A stretch of DNA of 5,376 nucleotides from contig JBAPTR010000137.1 of assembly GCA_049282265.1 (NCBI GenBank), positions 1 through 5,376 on the forward strand, written 5' to 3'. Positions 4,305 to 5,376 of the stretch are shown piece by piece. Within the stretch, counting starts at the first letter, position 1; each line of letters starts with the position of its first letter. Made by a program: the position numbers and the translations under genes. This stretch comes from CAYUCJ01 sp049282265. GTDB lineage: Bacteria > Desulfobacterota > DSM-4660 > Desulfatiglandales > Desulfatiglandaceae. Below the pieces are notes generated by a model. That model was not told the origin of the DNA and did no database searches. It worked only from the letters and a program-made list of their open reading frames with translations.

Positions 4305-5376
4305 ATGAAAGAAAACGGCATCAAGATTCTGGTTGTTGATGACGAGCAAGGAATCTGCAAGCTTCTCTCCCGTCTCGTGGAACAAGAAGGCTGCAAGGCC
4401 TTGGTGGCCAACAATGGTTTTGATGCGCTGAAATTGATCAAATCTGAACTGCCGGAAATCCTGTTTACAGATCTCAGGATGCCGGGCATGGATGGAATCG
4501 AATTGATGACGAAGGCAAAAGCATTGGATCCGGACCTTCCGGTCATTTTCATTACCGCCTATGCGGATGTTCCCGGCGCCGTCAACGCAATCAAAAAGGG
4601 CGCCCATGATTACCTGTCTAAACCTTTTGACCACTTTGAGATTCTCAGGGTCCTACACCGGGCATTGGCTGAGCGGAAGCTCAAACAACAAGTCAAGCAC
4701 CTTTCCGGCCAATTGCAGCAGAAGCTCTCCCTGAGGGAGGCCATGGGGTCAAGTGAGGCGATCGAACGCATAATATCCGATGTGAAACAAGTCGCACAAT
4801 CGGATTTCACAGTGGTCATTGAGGGGGAGACCGGTTCCGGAAAGGAGCTTGTCGCCCAGGCAATCCATGACACCAGTCACCGGTCCGGCACCCCATTTAT
4901 CGCCATCGATTGCGGGGCCATTCCGGAGACGCTTTTGGAAAGTGAATTGTTCGGCCACGAAAAGGGCGCTTTCACGGGGGCTCTATCTCAAAAGCCCGGG
5001 AAATTCGAAATGGCCAAAGGGAGTACCTTGCTGTTGGACGAAATATTAAACCTGCCCCTGGATTCTCAGGGTGCCCTCCTTCGGGTGCTGCAAGAAAAGA
5101 AAGCCTATCGGGTGGGCGGAACCAAGCCTTATGATGTGGACGTACGGTTTTTGGTCGTCAGTAATAAACCCCTTGGAACCGCTGTTAAATCAGGCGCGTT
5201 CCGGAAGGATCTTTTTTACCGCCTGAATGAATTCAACATCCGGATTCCACCGCTTCGGGAGCGCCCGGGCGACATACCTTACCTGGTCTACCGGTTTTTA
5301 AAGATTACCAACTCCGAGTTGGAGAAAGACGTGAAAAAATTTTCCGAATTGGCCATCGATATTCTTTGCACCTACG
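4305..5376 (+). CDS. Sigma-54-dependent response regulator, NtrC family (3' end outside window)
   Basis: The frame stays open to the window edge (357 codons seen; family members are usually 440-480). Residues 6-120 form a receiver domain with acidic pocket D12-D13, phosphoacceptor D56, T84 and K106. A helical linker (about 120-145) leads to the AAA+ sigma-54 interaction domain. That domain has Walker A GETGSGKE (174-181), the sigma-54-contacting loop GAFTGA (221-226), Walker B with D245-E246, sensor I around N287, and the arginine-finger region FRKDLFYRLNEF followed by PPLRERPGDIP. A C-terminal Fis-type helix-turn-helix is expected beyond the edge. When phosphorylated by a partner kinase, not present here, it should oligomerise and drive ATP-dependent opening of sigma-54 promoters. 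The ATG at 4305 follows AAGGGA (4290-4295), which overlaps the previous stop codon; an ATG at 4300 in another frame stops at once. The residue after Walker B is L248, where Gly or Ala is usual. Confidence 0.93.
   Translation, partial: MKENGIKILVVDDEQGICKLLSRLVEQEGCKALVANNGFDALKLIKSELPEILFTDLRMPGMDGIELMTKAKALDPDLPVIFITAYADVPGAVNAIKKGAHDYLSKPFDHFEILRVLHRALAERKLKQQVKHLSGQLQQKLSLREAMGSSEAIERIISDVKQVAQSDFTVVIEGETGSGKELVAQAIHDTSHRSGTPFIAIDCGAIPETLLESELFGHEKGAFTGALSQKPGKFEMAKGSTLLLDEILNLPLDSQGALLRVLQEKKAYRVGGTKPYDVDVRFLVVSNKPLGTAVKSGAFRKDLFYRLNEFNIRIPPLRERPGDIPYLVYRFLKITNSELEKDVKKFSELAIDILCTY

Overview
The window looks like chromosomal DNA of a Gram-negative, sigma-54-using bacterium of moderate GC content. 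Desulfobacterota (former Deltaproteobacteria) is the best guess. The guess rests on general character: an NtrC-type regulator next to an unnamed conserved protein, a TPR gene coupled to a NudC-type Nudix gene, and ORF6N-type debris between operons. No rRNA, tRNA, CRISPR array or complete insertion sequence was found.

Layout. Positions 1-252 hold no convincing gene. A good sigma-70-like promoter (TTGTTT, 17 bp, TATAAT; 253-281) then leads into a two-gene operon: a cytoplasmic TPR protein (312-1553) and, 4 nt later, a complete NudC-type NADH/NAD-cap pyrophosphatase (1558-2418). Next comes a scarred segment (2419-3236). It holds an inverted repeat at the nudC stop codon, an out-of-frame remnant of the start of an ORF6N gene, and a 163-codon ORF joining an ORF6N fragment in frame to a tyrosine-phosphatase domain with an intact HCX5R loop. 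After that come a terminator-like hairpin and a 16-codon ORF with a near-perfect ribosome binding site that may be a truncated gene. Positions 3237-3658 have no supported gene, but hold a strong candidate sigma-54 promoter (3264-3279) and a 48-bp imperfect palindrome (3369-3416).

The last two genes form a tight pair 13 nt apart: an unrecognised 210-residue protein (3659-4291) and a sigma-54-dependent response regulator (4305 to the window end; receiver plus most of the AAA+ domain, with the DNA-binding end missing). The regulator has every residue needed for phosphorylation, ATP hydrolysis and sigma-54 contact seen so far. A sigma-54 promoter upstream of a sigma-54 activator suggests autoregulation, but this is inference.

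The most unusual items are the ORF6N/phosphatase chimera with its frameshifted upstream remnant, the unnamed protein paired with the regulator (weak C-terminal resemblance to TraB/PrgY-type proteins), and the sigma-54-like promoter followed by about 370 nt of non-coding DNA. I see no clear evidence for a complete, wholly new multi-gene system within these 5.4 kb.
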